Shown here piece by piece: positions 11,072 to 22,629 of a DNA stretch of 64,000 nucleotides. The translations under genes were made by a program, and so were the position numbers. Each line of letters opens with the position of its first letter. Position 1 is the first letter of the stretch. The notes under the pieces were generated by a model, which worked only from the letters and a program-made list of their open reading frames with translations, made no database searches and was not told the origin of the DNA. The stretch comes from Vitellaria paradoxa. Its lineage: Eukaryota > Streptophyta > Magnoliopsida > Ericales > Sapotaceae. The stretch covers positions 28,174,147 through 28,238,146 of the forward strand of contig CM034243.1 in assembly GCA_019916065.1 (NCBI GenBank), read 5' to 3'.

Positions 11072-11334
11072 GGCTTCGTTTGGAAAGTAAAAAAAAAAAA
11101 ATTAACTTTTTAATCGTATACTAAATAGCTAGCTTTTTTTTTTTAATCTGGGAAAAGAAAAAAAAAATTAACTTTTAATAATTACTTTTTTTATTTTTTA
11201 TTAATTTGACATTTTTAACTTTGAAGGTTTAAAAAAAATTAAAACGTAAGAGAATAAATTTAATTATTTAAAAAAAAAGTACAAAAGCTAGCAGCTAGTA
11301 ACTCTCAGCTACCAGCTTCTTCTCAAACGAAGCG
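11072..11334. mobile_element. PIF/Harbinger-like MITE
   Basis: Ends GGCTTCGTTTGGAAAG and, inverted, CGCTTCGTTTGAGAAG, with TAA on both sides (11069-11071, 11335-11337), the TWA target of PIF/Harbinger elements. 263 bp, AT-rich, non-coding. It shares internal sequence (TTAATTTGACATTTTTA) with the region upstream of the annexin at 32 kb. Confidence 0.65.
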
Positions 11335-11730
11335 TAAAAAGTAGAAGGAAGTTCAATCGAGGATATCAACTTATTGAACTCTGTACGGTTGCTGAACAGG
11401 AGAAAGTCAAACAAGAAAAGTATTTTGCACTTACGTTAACTTTCATACTCCTAAAGACAAAACAACACAACCCAATAGTCACAAATTATAGTTTCGGAAC
11501 CCCGTGAAACTTATCCCTGTTTGGTTGCTGAGAAAACAGAAGAAAACCAAAGAAAACAAGACATAATCCAATCATGCAATCCTTTCACTTCTTCCACGCA
11601 TAAAAACAACAAAACCCTCAAGAGCCAAATTTTCATTACCATTTCGTTTCTTTTATTCCCCTCAATTTTCTCCGCAACCAAACAGAAAGTATAAAAAAAC
11701 ACAAAAGAAAAGGGGGGGGAGTGGATATAC

Positions 11731-11754
11731 CTCTTCGTCGTTCCAATCAAACAT
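11731..11754 (-). CDS. LNK2: First coding exon of an LNK2-like gene (partial)
   Basis: The minus strand reads ATG then TTTGATTGGAACGACGAAGAG, giving MFDWNDEE, followed by a good donor GAG|GTATAT. LNK1/LNK2 proteins are transcriptional coactivators of the plant circadian clock that work with REVEILLE factors; LNK2 begins with a very similar MFDW-x-DEEL block. The sequence upstream on this strand looks like a plant 5' leader (CT/GA-rich, GATCTGTTGCAG). I do not find the next exon (expected to start with a leucine after DEE) anywhere between here and position 1, so intron 1 would run past the left edge and contain the 10.4 kb copia element. Eight residues are little evidence; a truncated gene copy is also possible. 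Confidence 0.55.
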
Positions 11755-12150
11755 AGCTGAAGAAACTGCAACAGATCTTCACACCAAAGCCCAATTGAAC
11801 CACGAGATCAAGAACTGACCTGACCATCGCCAAATTCTCACAGAAGGCTTATCTGAACCTCGCAGCCCAGAAATAACAGCATCGATGCACCGAAAAAGAA
11901 GAAAAAATAATAAACGACCCAATTCAACAGATCTTTGCTCTTCTTCTTCTACTTCTCAGTTTCGCCAGAAAACAAACTATAGCTCTACCAAGTTTTCCAG
12001 GGCGGGGGAGAAAGAGAGGAGAGAGAGAGAGAGGCAGAGAAAGAGAGGAGGCGGGATGTGTGGGGCCTGCATTCCACTTGGCAGAACGGAATGCAAGCGA
12101 GCCATCCAAAGTAGTGGTCGAGAAGGCACGATCTAATTCCGGAAGGTGAT
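11755..12150 (-). promoter_or_regulatory. Probable 5' leader and core promoter of the LNK2-like gene
   Basis: GC-richer than its surroundings, with a polypyrimidine tract on the minus strand (GA repeat on plus at 12012-12050) as in many plant 5' leaders. An open frame on the plus strand here (11885-12136) is low-complexity and not believable as protein. I found no clear TATA box or clock evening element. Confidence 0.4.
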
Positions 12151-13228
12151 TGGTTTTGAATGCGTTTGAATTTTCATTTGGACTTCATTTGGGTTTCATT
12201 TGGACTCGAGAGATTTCTTGGCCTTTGGAGGTAGTGGTTTAGTCGGTAGTCACTTTCAATCACCAAATTTATCTCCCCGGTCGGGTGTCCGTTTTACAAC
12301 CCATCAATTTTCTCATCTTTCGACTTTTTTTTTTTAATTTTTTTAACTTTATTTGTAACTAAAAATTATTTATTTTATTAAATGTATAAAAAATTACTGT
12401 ACACACAAAATCATCAATTTTTAATTTTTTTTAATTTTTTTTGTAACTTTTAAATTTTTTAACCAAACATGTAAAAGTACGAAATGAAAATTAGAATTTT
12501 AAATAAAAGAGAGAACTAATCTTTATAAGCATTGAGAATTAAAACATCACATATTACAGGTGCACTTAGAAGTGATGAGAAGTTAGTAAAAATTGATAAA
12601 AGTTACAATCTCATAATTTGTGTAATAGGAGAACAAGTTCAAATATTTTGAAAATTTTTAGAATTTTTTTTTTTTGGTGAAATATGGTGCTCCAAATGCA
12701 CTATAACCAAGGTATAATATCATTGAAATAACTAAAATATCACACGTTACATAATCGAAACATAATGTTATCGGAATAATTAAGACATTATAAATTACAT
12801 AACCAATGCATAATGTCATTCCAAAAAAAAAAAGTCATAAGTTACATAACTATAGATAGAAATCCATAAAAAAAAAAAAACTAAAACTAAGACACTATTA
12901 GTTACATAACTAACCCCAAAAACTCTTGCAAGACTATTCCTCTTAGTATGACTTTTTACATGACAAATCTCACATTACACTTTATAAGTTTTGTCACTCT
13001 TATTAATCTCATTTGAAATAAATGTCGATGTAGGCCTTTGCTCTTGTCATTTTCGATTTGCATTTGGAATAAATGTCAAAAAATTTAGTGCCTCATTATA
13101 CTTGGGATCACGTAACAGTTCAAATCGAGAGTATAAGTACTCACATCGACATTAATTGAGTATTTGGTTGAAATCATCGCTATTTAGTTGTAATGGCACT
13201 AGTATTTAATTAAAATTATCGTTATTTA
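12151..13228. other. AT-rich region upstream of the LNK2-like gene
   Basis: No gene is seen. It contains repeated short phrases such as CATAACTAA, TTACATAACC and CATAATGTCATT between 12700 and 12960, which suggests a degraded tandem or transposon remnant. Confidence 0.4.
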
Positions 13229-13385
13229 GGGCGTGTTTGGTAGACAAAAAGTGAAGATAAAAGTACAATAAAAGTGAAAAGATGTTACATAAAAGTGATA
13301 GGTGAAAATTTTTGATTGAAGGAAAGTACAAAAATTAGTTAAAATTTGTGAGTTTTGATAAAATTTAGTGTGGTCAAACAGGACC
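13229..13385 (+). mobile_element. PIF/Harbinger-like MITE, 157-bp family
   Basis: Starts GGGCGTGTTTGGTAGAC, ends GGTCAAACAGGACC, with TTA on both sides (13226-13228, 13386-13388). It is the reverse-complement relative of 52670-52826, which has the same 157-bp length, and is also related to 41514-41676. Confidence 0.75.
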
Positions 13386-13499
13386 TTAGTCGTAAGGGCA
13401 CTACTTACATACGGAGATGACATGCGAGCATAAAATTGAGGGATCACTCCACTTATCACATGTGCATTTATGTTTTATTAAACTATCATTTCCTCTCTC

Positions 13500-13503
<4 letters not shown>

Positions 13504-13569
<66 letters not shown>
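13504..13569. repeat. (TC)n microsatellite
   Basis: About 33 uninterrupted CT/TC dinucleotides. Confidence 0.95.
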
Positions 13570-13571
<2 letters not shown>

Positions 13572-13985
13572 TGGTGGCGACTGTCAAATAAATGTTAAAA
13601 AGAAAAATTAAGGAAGAGAAGAAAATTGAGGAAGGAGGAAAGAAAGATAAAAAAAAAAAGGTGGAACTCATTAGCCCACTCCCAAGCATAGTAACAAATT
13701 TGGCATTTAGAAATTATTTGATAGGGACAAAAATTTCATAATTTGGGAATTATTTACAATAGTTAGGCAAAAAAGTATAAAAAATCTCTACATGATACTT
13801 AAATTCATTAAAAAATTTGGAATAATTTGACAAAATATATATCATTATTTTGCTATACTTGTAACAATTTTTTATCAAGTAATAATTTTTCTTAGTTATA
13901 TCTGTAATTGTAATTACATAAATAAAAAATTGTTTAATTATATGAAAAAATAATGAGCTAAAAAAATAATTAAGTACAATTTTAT

Positions 13986-14089
13986 AGGATGAGATACTTA
14001 GTTCGGTGGTTGAGTTCCATTCTTTGCTCACTCACTACCTAGATTCGAATCTGGGGCCTTCCTCCCCCGCTTACATATCAAAAAAAAAA
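13986..14089 (+). mobile_element. tRNA-derived SINE
   Basis: 104 bp. A box-like CTTAGTTCGGTGG (about 13997-14009) and B box-like AGATTCGAATC (14041-14051) at tRNA-like spacing, then a short CT-rich stretch and an A tail. Flanked by AGTACAATTTTAT (13973-13985) and AGTACAATTCTAT (14090-14102), a 13-bp duplication with one mismatch. These are the marks of a pol III SINE copied by LINE machinery. Confidence 0.78.
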
Positions 14090-14102
14090 AGTACAATTCT
14101 AT

Positions 14103-15409
14103 ATTCATTAAGGTTTGGTAATGTTAAAATTATATATATTCATTAATGTTTTGTTGTTTTAAAATTATATTAATTAATGATTAAATTATATTCATTAGTG
14201 TTTTGTGTGCGATTCTAACCGGCAGAAGTCCCGAGTGTTCCAAATTTATTACGAAATTTGCGGTAAACGGTAAATTTTCACGATATTTGTATTATTTCGC
14301 AATATAATTGGATTTATTATTATTGATGAAATATTATGATTACGAATTTTTCTCACTCTAAGCTACTAAATAAAAATAATTTTTTTGGATCATGATTAAT
14401 CATAAAATTAAATATTCAAATTAAATATACAAAGTTGTTAGGTAAATAAAAAATTCTCAATCTAAATACACAAAGCAGAGTACAAAAAATAAAGTTCAAA
14501 TATACATAGTAAGATTCAAACATACATAAAATAGTAAATAGAAGGCAAGGCTATGTTTGGTTTACTAAAAATAAAAAAAAATCTCGAAAAATTTCTAAAA
14601 GTTATTCACTTTTTATCTCACTAGACGAATTACAAACTCACAACTTATCTCATTTTATCTTACTTTTTGTTGCTCAAAATATCTCCTCAAAGAACCCACA
14701 AACGATTTTACAGAGCACGGCCCTTACTCTTGAGCCTCAACTTTGGTTTAATATATAATATATATAATCAAATTTTTATAGTTGCAATCTATAATTTATT
14801 TTTTGTTGCATAATTCATATATGCTCAGAAAAATAGTTCAATCAAAACTTTATTACATATGCGATTACACAATTAAAAGGATGTCAACAATCTCAAACAA
14901 ACTCACTATAATTGAAGTGGCACACACACACACACAGAGAGAGAGACACACACACATATCGAGAGAGAGAGAGAGAAAGAAATAGTGCAAGAGCACTATC
15001 TACCTGATTAAAAAAGTAAAAATATTATGAAGGATTGTTTAGTGACGAAAGTATATAATCACAATTTTTGTCTTGATTTTTTTTTTTAGGTTTTTAGGCC
15101 TAATAATTTATTTTTTATTTTTAAAATGTATTTAAATTATGAATTAGATATTAAATTGAGTTATACATAATTATAAAATGTTATATACATTACTACTAAA
15201 AAAAACTTTTGAACCAAATTTTTACCCACCCCATAACCTACCCTAGCCCTTTTGCACTTTCGCCCATGCAAGGCCCACACATGACTTTGAATCCAACTCG
15301 ATCAAGAAAAACAAAGGGAACACCACCACTCGGACCCAATTTCAATTAAGTCTAATAACTTAGATGGTCTAAAATTTTGGATAATGGCCAAAATAATTTT
15401 GAATATTAC
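14103..15409. other. AT-rich intergenic region
   Basis: No gene is seen. Contains CA/GA simple repeats at 14921-14976 and a stretch at 14550-14695 that resembles the small-MITE sequence TTATCTCATTTTATCTTACTTTTT but without clear ends. Confidence 0.4.
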
Positions 15410-15910
15410 GGGTGTATTTGATGCACAAAATTTGGTGAAATTTTCTAAAAATCTCTATTACATTTTTATACATTCTTACCTTCTCAAAGTTTAAAAAAAA
15501 AAGTTTAATACCTTTCAAAAAAAAATCGATAATTAGAATTCGATTAATCAAATAACAAAATTTTTTTTATTATTCTCACCATGGACTTCTAACCTACTGA
15601 ATGACACTCACTTTGACTATTTTTCTTTTTTGGATTTTCTTGAAATCATTCTAACAGATTGTACAAACTGTGCCGACAGATTCGCACAATTAATTGCTGT
15701 GCAAACGGATTGTAGAAACTGTTTTGACGAATTGCAGTGTAAAAAGTCATGACTGATACAAAATTTTGAATCCGTCTAAATGAAAATCCAGTCCATTAGA
15801 ATAGGAGTATTACTATTCATCTCCAAAAAATGTGGTTTAAATTGAATGCACCAAATACAAAAAATTTTTGAAACTATATTTTTTCTCACTTTTATCACTC
15901 CAAACACACC
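15410..15910. mobile_element. Possible MITE with imperfect inverted ends
   Basis: Left end GGGTGTATTTGATGC and right end, inverted, GGTGTGTTTGGAGTG. The flanks do not form a clear duplication. The size of about 500 bp and the GTTTGG-type ends fit the other MITEs of this window, but the call is weak. Confidence 0.35.
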
Positions 15911-16125
15911 TTTCATTTGCATTTAATACGAACTTTAGCTAGGAGCCAAAAGAATTTAAGTTATTTAACTATTAAATCAAAGAATATTCCTTTTATATTA
16001 TTATATTCATTCTCCGTCGTGCTAAACTTTTGAGTAGTTCAACTAACTAGTTAAACCTTTTGAGAGAATAACATAATACTGCTTCGTGCATTTATTTTGA
16101 ATTAATTAATATACTATACTTTTAT

Positions 16126-17331
16126 TGTCACGCCCCAAAATCCACAATCAGGGACGTGAGAACAAAACTCAAAAATATATATCAAATCATGAAAAATGAA
16201 CCATATCAGAGCGGAAGCTAATTAAAGTAAATATTATTCAATCTCTTGAATATCCAAAATACCTTTAAAATACCCTAAGAATGGGATACAAAACCATGCC
16301 ACAAATATGGGCCCAAATCAAAACTCCATTTTAACTCAAAAAAATATGAAATTTTTATTGAATACTATTTTGGATATGTACTCCAATATATAAAAATATT
16401 GAAAATTAATTTAACCTCTATGTATGAATTTAATATAAAAACAGTGTTCTGATCCAGGTACAGAAATCCCAATCAATCAGTCAAGTTTGACTATTTTTAA
16501 TAAATTCATTTAAATTCCAAAAATTATGAAATTTTTTACAGGAAACTCGTCCACATGTATAATTTAACATATAAAATTTTCATGAATTAAATCGATCTCT
16601 AAGCATGATTTTTATGGGAAAACAGTGTGAAAGTTCCAGAATTTTACATAATCAAGAATCAATTCATAAATCATGTTTTTTTTTTTTCATATCTTGCACA
16701 CCCACATATATATACATGACATGATAAGAAAAATTATATCAAATAAACACAATCCCACCTACCTTACTACACACGTAGACGATCGGCGTGTAAAGTAATC
16801 AACACCAACTCAAATTGGCCTTAAACACGATCCGGTAATCGTTTTTGAAACGGCAATTATGCATTTTCTCGAAAATCTTTCTACGATCTTTATAAACGTA
16901 CAACCGATAGCATGATCTCTATCTCCCACTCTCTCTTAAATTTGAAAGGCCAAACTAAAAAAATACAGAATTTTTTTTCTTAGTGGAATACCATAAATGG
17001 TGAAGGTTTTAAACAACTCAAGAGTCCCCCTCTCTCTCTTTCAGATGCATATACTCATAAAACCTCCTTAATTCTTCCTTTAACTCCCACACAACTTGCC
17101 AACTCTTAGCCTCCCTATAAATTAATAAACAAATATCAACGCCTCCCTTTTCTACTAATGAGTTATTAATATATAATTATATGCATAGGCACACATTAAT
17201 GCATGCAACATAAAAATAAATTAACACAAGATCACATAAAATATAAATGGTGGTCCAAAATATCAGAATTTTAAATATTATAAATTTAAAATAAAAATAA
17301 AATAAAAAGCCAAAAATTTTGGGTCTTTACA
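16126..17331 (+). mobile_element. Solo LTR of a Ty3/gypsy-type element
   Basis: Starts TGTCACGCCCCAAAATCC and ends GGGTCTTTACA, typical of a plant gypsy LTR family. Flanks TTTAT (16121-16125) and TTTAC (17332-17336) match at 4 of 5. There is no internal coding sequence or second LTR, so it was probably left by LTR-LTR recombination. 1206 bp. Confidence 0.65.
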
Positions 17332-17336
17332 TTTAC

Positions 17337-17844
17337 GGGTGGTATGTATCCAATCATTCGCTTTCCTCTTGATAGACCAAATTGAATTGAATGTTCATTT
17401 GTGTATGTTACCTAAAATGACCTTGAGTCATTAATTCTGCAGAATTTTTAAGTTCAAACTTTTTAATTTTAATTCTAAGTTTAGCTAAATGTTGAAAAGC
17501 AAAACTAAAAACAAAAATAATTATGAAACGCAACACTAATATTCATTTCAATGGCATAATATTTTCAAATTTAATTCCAACAGTTAATCAAATACATGAG
17601 ACAATTACCCAAAAAAAAAAATACATGAGACAAAAACTATATTTTACACCTCAATCCATTACTTTGAGAACTAAAAAGTCCAAAACCCAAAATCTAGAAT
17701 TTTTAATGGTAAAAACATCAAAAGCAAAATCATTTTTCCTTAAAAAAAAGTTAAAAACAAAAACTTGTTTCTTCCTCAAAAATTTATAAGGGATCATCTA
17801 ATTACATACAAATGATTAAAAAATAATGGATGAGTAAAATATTA
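17337..17844. other. AT-rich spacer
   Basis: No gene seen; A-rich low-complexity sequence between the solo LTR and the next element. Confidence 0.4.
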
Positions 17845-17884
17845 GATAAATTACACTCAGTACTCGTGTAGGCTTGTACTTTAC

Positions 17885-18788
17885 TGTTCGGCAGCAAAAA
17901 TTACCGCCGAAACTGCTGACCACGCCAACCGGAAATGGAATCGACGACATGCCGAACAAAGACAAAAGAAAGGTTACAGCCGGAGTGGAGGTCTCTGGCC
18001 GGAAAACCCTCCGATGCTTAAGTCAGCAAGTCACTCAAAGAAGAAAACTTTTCAGAGAAGAAATGAGTAGTAGCTTAAGTTAGCAATAGTCAGCTTACCT
18101 TAATTGTTCAGTGGAATGTCCTACTTATAGTAATATGAACAGTAATAAAATATACATGTGATCTGACATCATTCAGCTTCCGTGCACCTCTTTTCCTTCT
18201 CTTCCTTAAATGCCTTCCACCGCTCATTTAATGCATCATATCTTTCATTAAATACTCCATACATTTCATTTAATGCTTCTGGTAGTTAAACACAGCAATA
18301 TAGCCAGAATTTCGTGGTCAAATTGTCTACCTGTCACATCCGTCAACTACTCATAACGAAGTGAACTGAGCTAGTTACTCCCTCAGAGATAAATACCTAG
18401 TTCAGTTATAACTACGGTGCATTTATGGTTATGATCCCTCATTATGACTGTGGGTCCCAGGCATAACATTTACTCACCGCCAATCGCTGGGCCGAACAAA
18501 TTAGCTATTGAGGTCTTCGGCTACAGCCACGTAACAACACATTATCCATAGATATGAGAATCAGAGTATCCCTTGGAATATTAACCCAAAGACACGTGCC
18601 CGCGTATAACGCTCACGTGGAACTCTCGTGTCATCAATAAACTGTTCGGCGGAACGCCACGTGTCACACTTCAACATGCTCGGTGAATGACTACGTGGCT
18701 CACAGAGATATGCTCGGCACTGGGCCACGTGGCGCATTGACTATACTTGTTCGGCACTCCGTACGTCGAGGTATTATTTTGCCCAACA
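17885..18788 (-). repeat. 3' LTR of gypsy element
   Basis: 904 bp; on the minus strand it runs TGTTGGGCAAAATAATACC to GCTGCCGAACA. Partner of 29281-30183. Confidence 0.93.
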
Positions 18789-18803
18789 TTTTGCCCCCAC
18801 TCT
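18789..18803 (-). promoter_or_regulatory. Polypurine tract of gypsy element
   Basis: On the minus strand AGAGTGGGGGCAAAA directly precedes the 3' LTR. Confidence 0.75.
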
Positions 18804-19294
18804 GGTTGAAAAAAGATATTTTTCGAGCAGAGTAGCAGAGCAGAAAAGCCTTACCTTACAAATTCGTTCCATCTTCCTCATGCGATTTGTCGTTTAGTGT
18901 CCTTCTGACGCGCTTCTAATCTGATTAGACCCTTCTCTCTCCTGGTAATGACACGTGTAGTGCCCTTTCAGCTTTTCATCTGTCGCGCCGCTTACACAGA
19001 TCCCCAAATATGGAGTGTTAAAATGTGAGTGGCCAAAAATTCGAATATTGGGGCGGTAATAAATGTAATTTTTGCCGCTCGCTGCCTTTTCATTGGTGAC
19101 GCTTCGATTGTCTCCCACAGATACACACACATATACATATATACTTGGTTCGTCTTCTTTGCTTCCTTTCCGCTACTCGATCCATCAAATCTCTTTTACT
19201 TTTTTTCTCTGAGTTTTGATCTTTTCGAGCTTTCATCCCTCCTGTAGATCTCCGTCCCTGGTGAGTCAATCCTTCTCATTTCAAATCTTCCATT

Positions 19295-21890
19295 ATGGGT
19301 AAACTTGCAAATGAGCTCAACTCTGAGGAAAAAATTAGGGTTTTCAAGGAGAAATACCAAATTTCTCAGAATGTGGAAATCAGGCTCGCCCAAGAGGGCG
19401 AGCGCGCACTAGGGGAATTTCCCATAGTTACCATTACTGAAGGTGGCCTTAGGTTCCCCTTACACCATTTTCTTCGCTCTATGATGAGCATCTTAGACCT
19501 TTGCCCTAGGAATCTTACCCACAATTTTTATAGGATAGTCAATGGGGTAATAGAAATAAATAGACGATACGGATTCCACATATCCGAGTGGGATCTACTT
19601 TACTGTTACTCTATCCAAAAGGTGAAGAAGGATGAGAACAGGTGGTATTTGAAATCCCGACCAGAAAAAGCCTTGGTCCATATGCTGCCTGATACGATTA
19701 AGTCAGAAAGTGACCTGTGCGTCGTCACGGGTCACTGGACACACGATCCAGATGAAGATCGTTATCCAATCGTCCCTATGGTTTCTTTGGGCCCAGGTTG
19801 GTTGATTTCGAATATTACCAACTCTTACTCTTATTCGACTATCTATTTTTTGGAAGCACACTAACTGTTTGATTTGATTTCTATGCAGCCGACCAAGCAA
19901 AGAAGTTCTGGGCTACTGGTATTCGTGCTGACAAGGATCATCTCACCCAGGTGTTCAAATTCCTTGGGGGTCCTGATCTTTATCCCTTCGCCCGAGCGAT
20001 CCCGATTTTGTTCAACTTCACCCCTACTCACCAAATGTTCATTGCTCCCCCTCAAGGTTTCGCCACCTCAGAAGCTATCAGGCGTCTCCAGTGGTGGTTC
20101 AGGGCTTCTGCTGAAGATAAAGAGAACTTCTATGCCTTGAAGCACCCAGAGTGGGTTTGTCCACCTCCGTTTGCTCTCCCGTTGGTTGCCGAGCACGCTC
20201 CTGCCTCGGAAGCAGTGATTCCTGATCCTGCCGAACAACCAAGGAGGCGGAGACTTATACTTTTGGAGGAGGAGGAGGAAGAGGAAGAAGAAGTTAAACC
20301 ACCTCCTACTTTCGAATACTTCTCCAATCCGAAAGAAGAAGAGGGAAGAGATATGGCTCCCAAAGTTGACTATAAGAAACTTGCTCTGGCAAAAGCCAAG
20401 GAGCAAAAAACTGAGGAGGCGAAGAAGAAGAAGGCCGAAGAGCAAAAGGCTGCTGGGAAGAGAAAGTTTGATGAGGGGAAGGCCCCTGCTCCTACAACCG
20501 CCGAACAAATCCTCAAAGTAAAAATGGAAAAGGGGAAGGAGCAGGAGGCTCTTCGGCAAAAACCCTCTAGTCCCCCTGAGCCGAAGAAGGCCAAGACGCT
20601 ACAAACCGAAGCGGTTCAGGTCGCCAAGCAACCAAAGCTGCTGAAGGGGGCTACTGGAAAGGTAGCAGCAACTTCTAAGGATGTGGCACCTAACAAGGAT
20701 GCACCGCCCAAGTCCACCGAGCCATTGCCTTCTCAGCCGATTGGGCCTGTGCCTCTTGCCATTGAATTCCCAGCCAATCCGGTTCGAGACTCTTCTCCCT
20801 TCGTACCACAAATCCTCATCCCCAGCCTTGAGTTTCCTCAGGGCCAACCATTCACCATCCAAGATATAGCCTTCAATCACGCCGAAGAATATCTCAAAGG
20901 TGTCCTCCCTCCTCGGGATGTCCATGCTACGAGAAAAAATAAAATGGAGGACATCCACAAGATCCTGATGAAGAACGCCATTTCTGTAAGTGTAATGATG
21001 TTCTTTTATGCACATCCTTTTGCCATTATCTTTCTAACTCTCTGTTCTATCTACAGACTTCACTCTATACAATGGAGCTGATTGCTCGAAGCCAAGCCTC
21101 CAATGCCAGAGCCGAGCAGGATAGATCCGACATAAGGGATCTAAAATCAAGTGTAAGAACTTTGGAGAAGGAGAAGAAGAATCTCCAATCCAGCAATGAC
21201 GCTCTGGCAAAAGAGATGAGCCAGCTTAGAGATAAGAAAAAAAAGCTCGAGCAGCAGCTTAATGATGCCCTTGGCCAAGTAGCAGGAAGCAAAGCTCATG
21301 TGGAGTCCATGGATAAAATCCTGCTACGGAAAGACGAAGAGTTACTGGAGGTCAAGGGCAAACTCTCCAAAGCTGAGATCGAACTATCCTCTTCGAAAGC
21401 CGAGCAAAAGATACTTTCAAAGGAGTTGGAGGCTTCCAAGGTTGAGCAAGTCAAATCGAAGCAGGAGCTTGCTAGCCTCCGAGCAGAGCTTGCACTTAAA
21501 ACTCGGGCTCTGGAAGAAAAAGACACCGCCCTCCGAAGAGCCGAGAAAAAAGCTAAGGCTAATGTTGAGGCCCAAATTAATGACTGCGTGGAACAGATGA
21601 GGGACGCTCACAACGATTTCTTCCTTGAGGGTTGGGAGGCTACAATGAAGAAGAACAACATCGATCACACCAACCCCATATACACAGAGGTCCCTTATTC
21701 TGATCCACAGCGTCCAGCTCCTCAGTTCAGCTTCGAACGTCCACCTCAAACTCCTTCAATTCAAACTGCTGAAAAAACCATTGACGAAGGGAAGGTTAAG
21801 GTGGATAGTTCCCAAAAGGATACCTCCCAAGCACCTAAACAAATTGATCTTGTCGTGAAGAGTGATCCCACGAAGAAGGGAGAGAAGTGA
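19295..21890 (+). CDS. Antisense spliced ORF inside the gypsy element (about 810 aa)
   Basis: Opposite in direction to gag-pol. Three exons join in frame: 19295-19796 (donor AG|GTTGGT), 19889-20985 (acceptor TATGCAG, donor TCT|GTAAGT) and 21057-21890 (acceptor CTACAG, ends TGA). Residues about 40-125 (FPIVTITEGGLRFPLHHFLR and on) resemble the Pfam 'putative gypsy type transposon' domain (PF04195). An acidic run of glutamates near residue 300, a lysine/glutamate-rich stretch (about 325-400), a proline-rich linker and a long predicted coiled coil (about 540-720) follow. No stop interrupts it, in contrast to pol on the other strand. Extra antisense ORFs are known in Tat-lineage elements; their function is unknown. 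A role in transcription, packaging or chromatin is only a guess. Confidence 0.75.
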
Positions 21891-22629
21891 GCCTTTTTTT
21901 TTTCAGATGTAAAAACGTGATGAACTATGTAAAACTTCTGACTTTGAATGAATGAGAATACTCCAGTCTTTTCTAATCTTGCTTTGTTTTTCATGTCTTT
22001 GCTTATTTAGAACTGTTGATGAACTGATTGGAGAATACCTTGACTTGGTTGCTGATGAGGTTATAGGAGGTGCAGCCGAAGAGTACCTTGATGTATTTTC
22101 ATACGAGATAGCTACAAACCCTTATAATAAATGTTAATGCCTTGTCTTAAATTTAGAATAGTCTCTTCAATTGACAGCTATGTAAAGTATAGTGTAATTG
22201 TACTCTGAAATACATAATACAAGCTTTTGAATTGTCCTCATGTATGCTTTCTCCTATTGGGAGTCTACTTTTCTTCTATTCATATGTTTTGTGCTTGTGT
22301 CGAAGTATGTACTTTGAATGAATTTGTACCAATAATCAAGCAATCATAAAATTTAACAAGTTCAAGTAATAGTTTGTTTTTCATCAAGTAACTTCAAGCT
22401 TTTGCTAAAGAGGCATAACTTTAATAAATCTCACATACCTCAATGAGCTTGGTTGTCCTCCAGCTTTCATGTAATAACGGAGGAATCTACCTTTTGACAA
22501 AATTTCGCTTTTCAATTCCATGCCGAGCATCGGAGAAGTGAATCTTTATGATATGGGGGTTTTTGCACATCAAGGCCGAACTTCTTTGAAATGATTCTTT
22601 GTGTTGTGAGAGTTTTTGCTTCCATTGTA

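Noticed and set aside
11885..12136. 83-codon open frame on the plus strand (MHRKRRKNNKRPN...)
   Set aside because: Low-complexity arginine/lysine-rich sequence antisense to the probable 5' leader of the LNK2-like gene; no domain or splice context.
13417..13611. Open frame with a long serine-leucine alternation
   Set aside because: It is a translation of the (TC)n microsatellite.
20068..21015. Several minus-strand open frames over the antisense gene
   Set aside because: Shadows of the strongly biased lysine/glutamate codons of the plus-strand exons; no recognisable domains.
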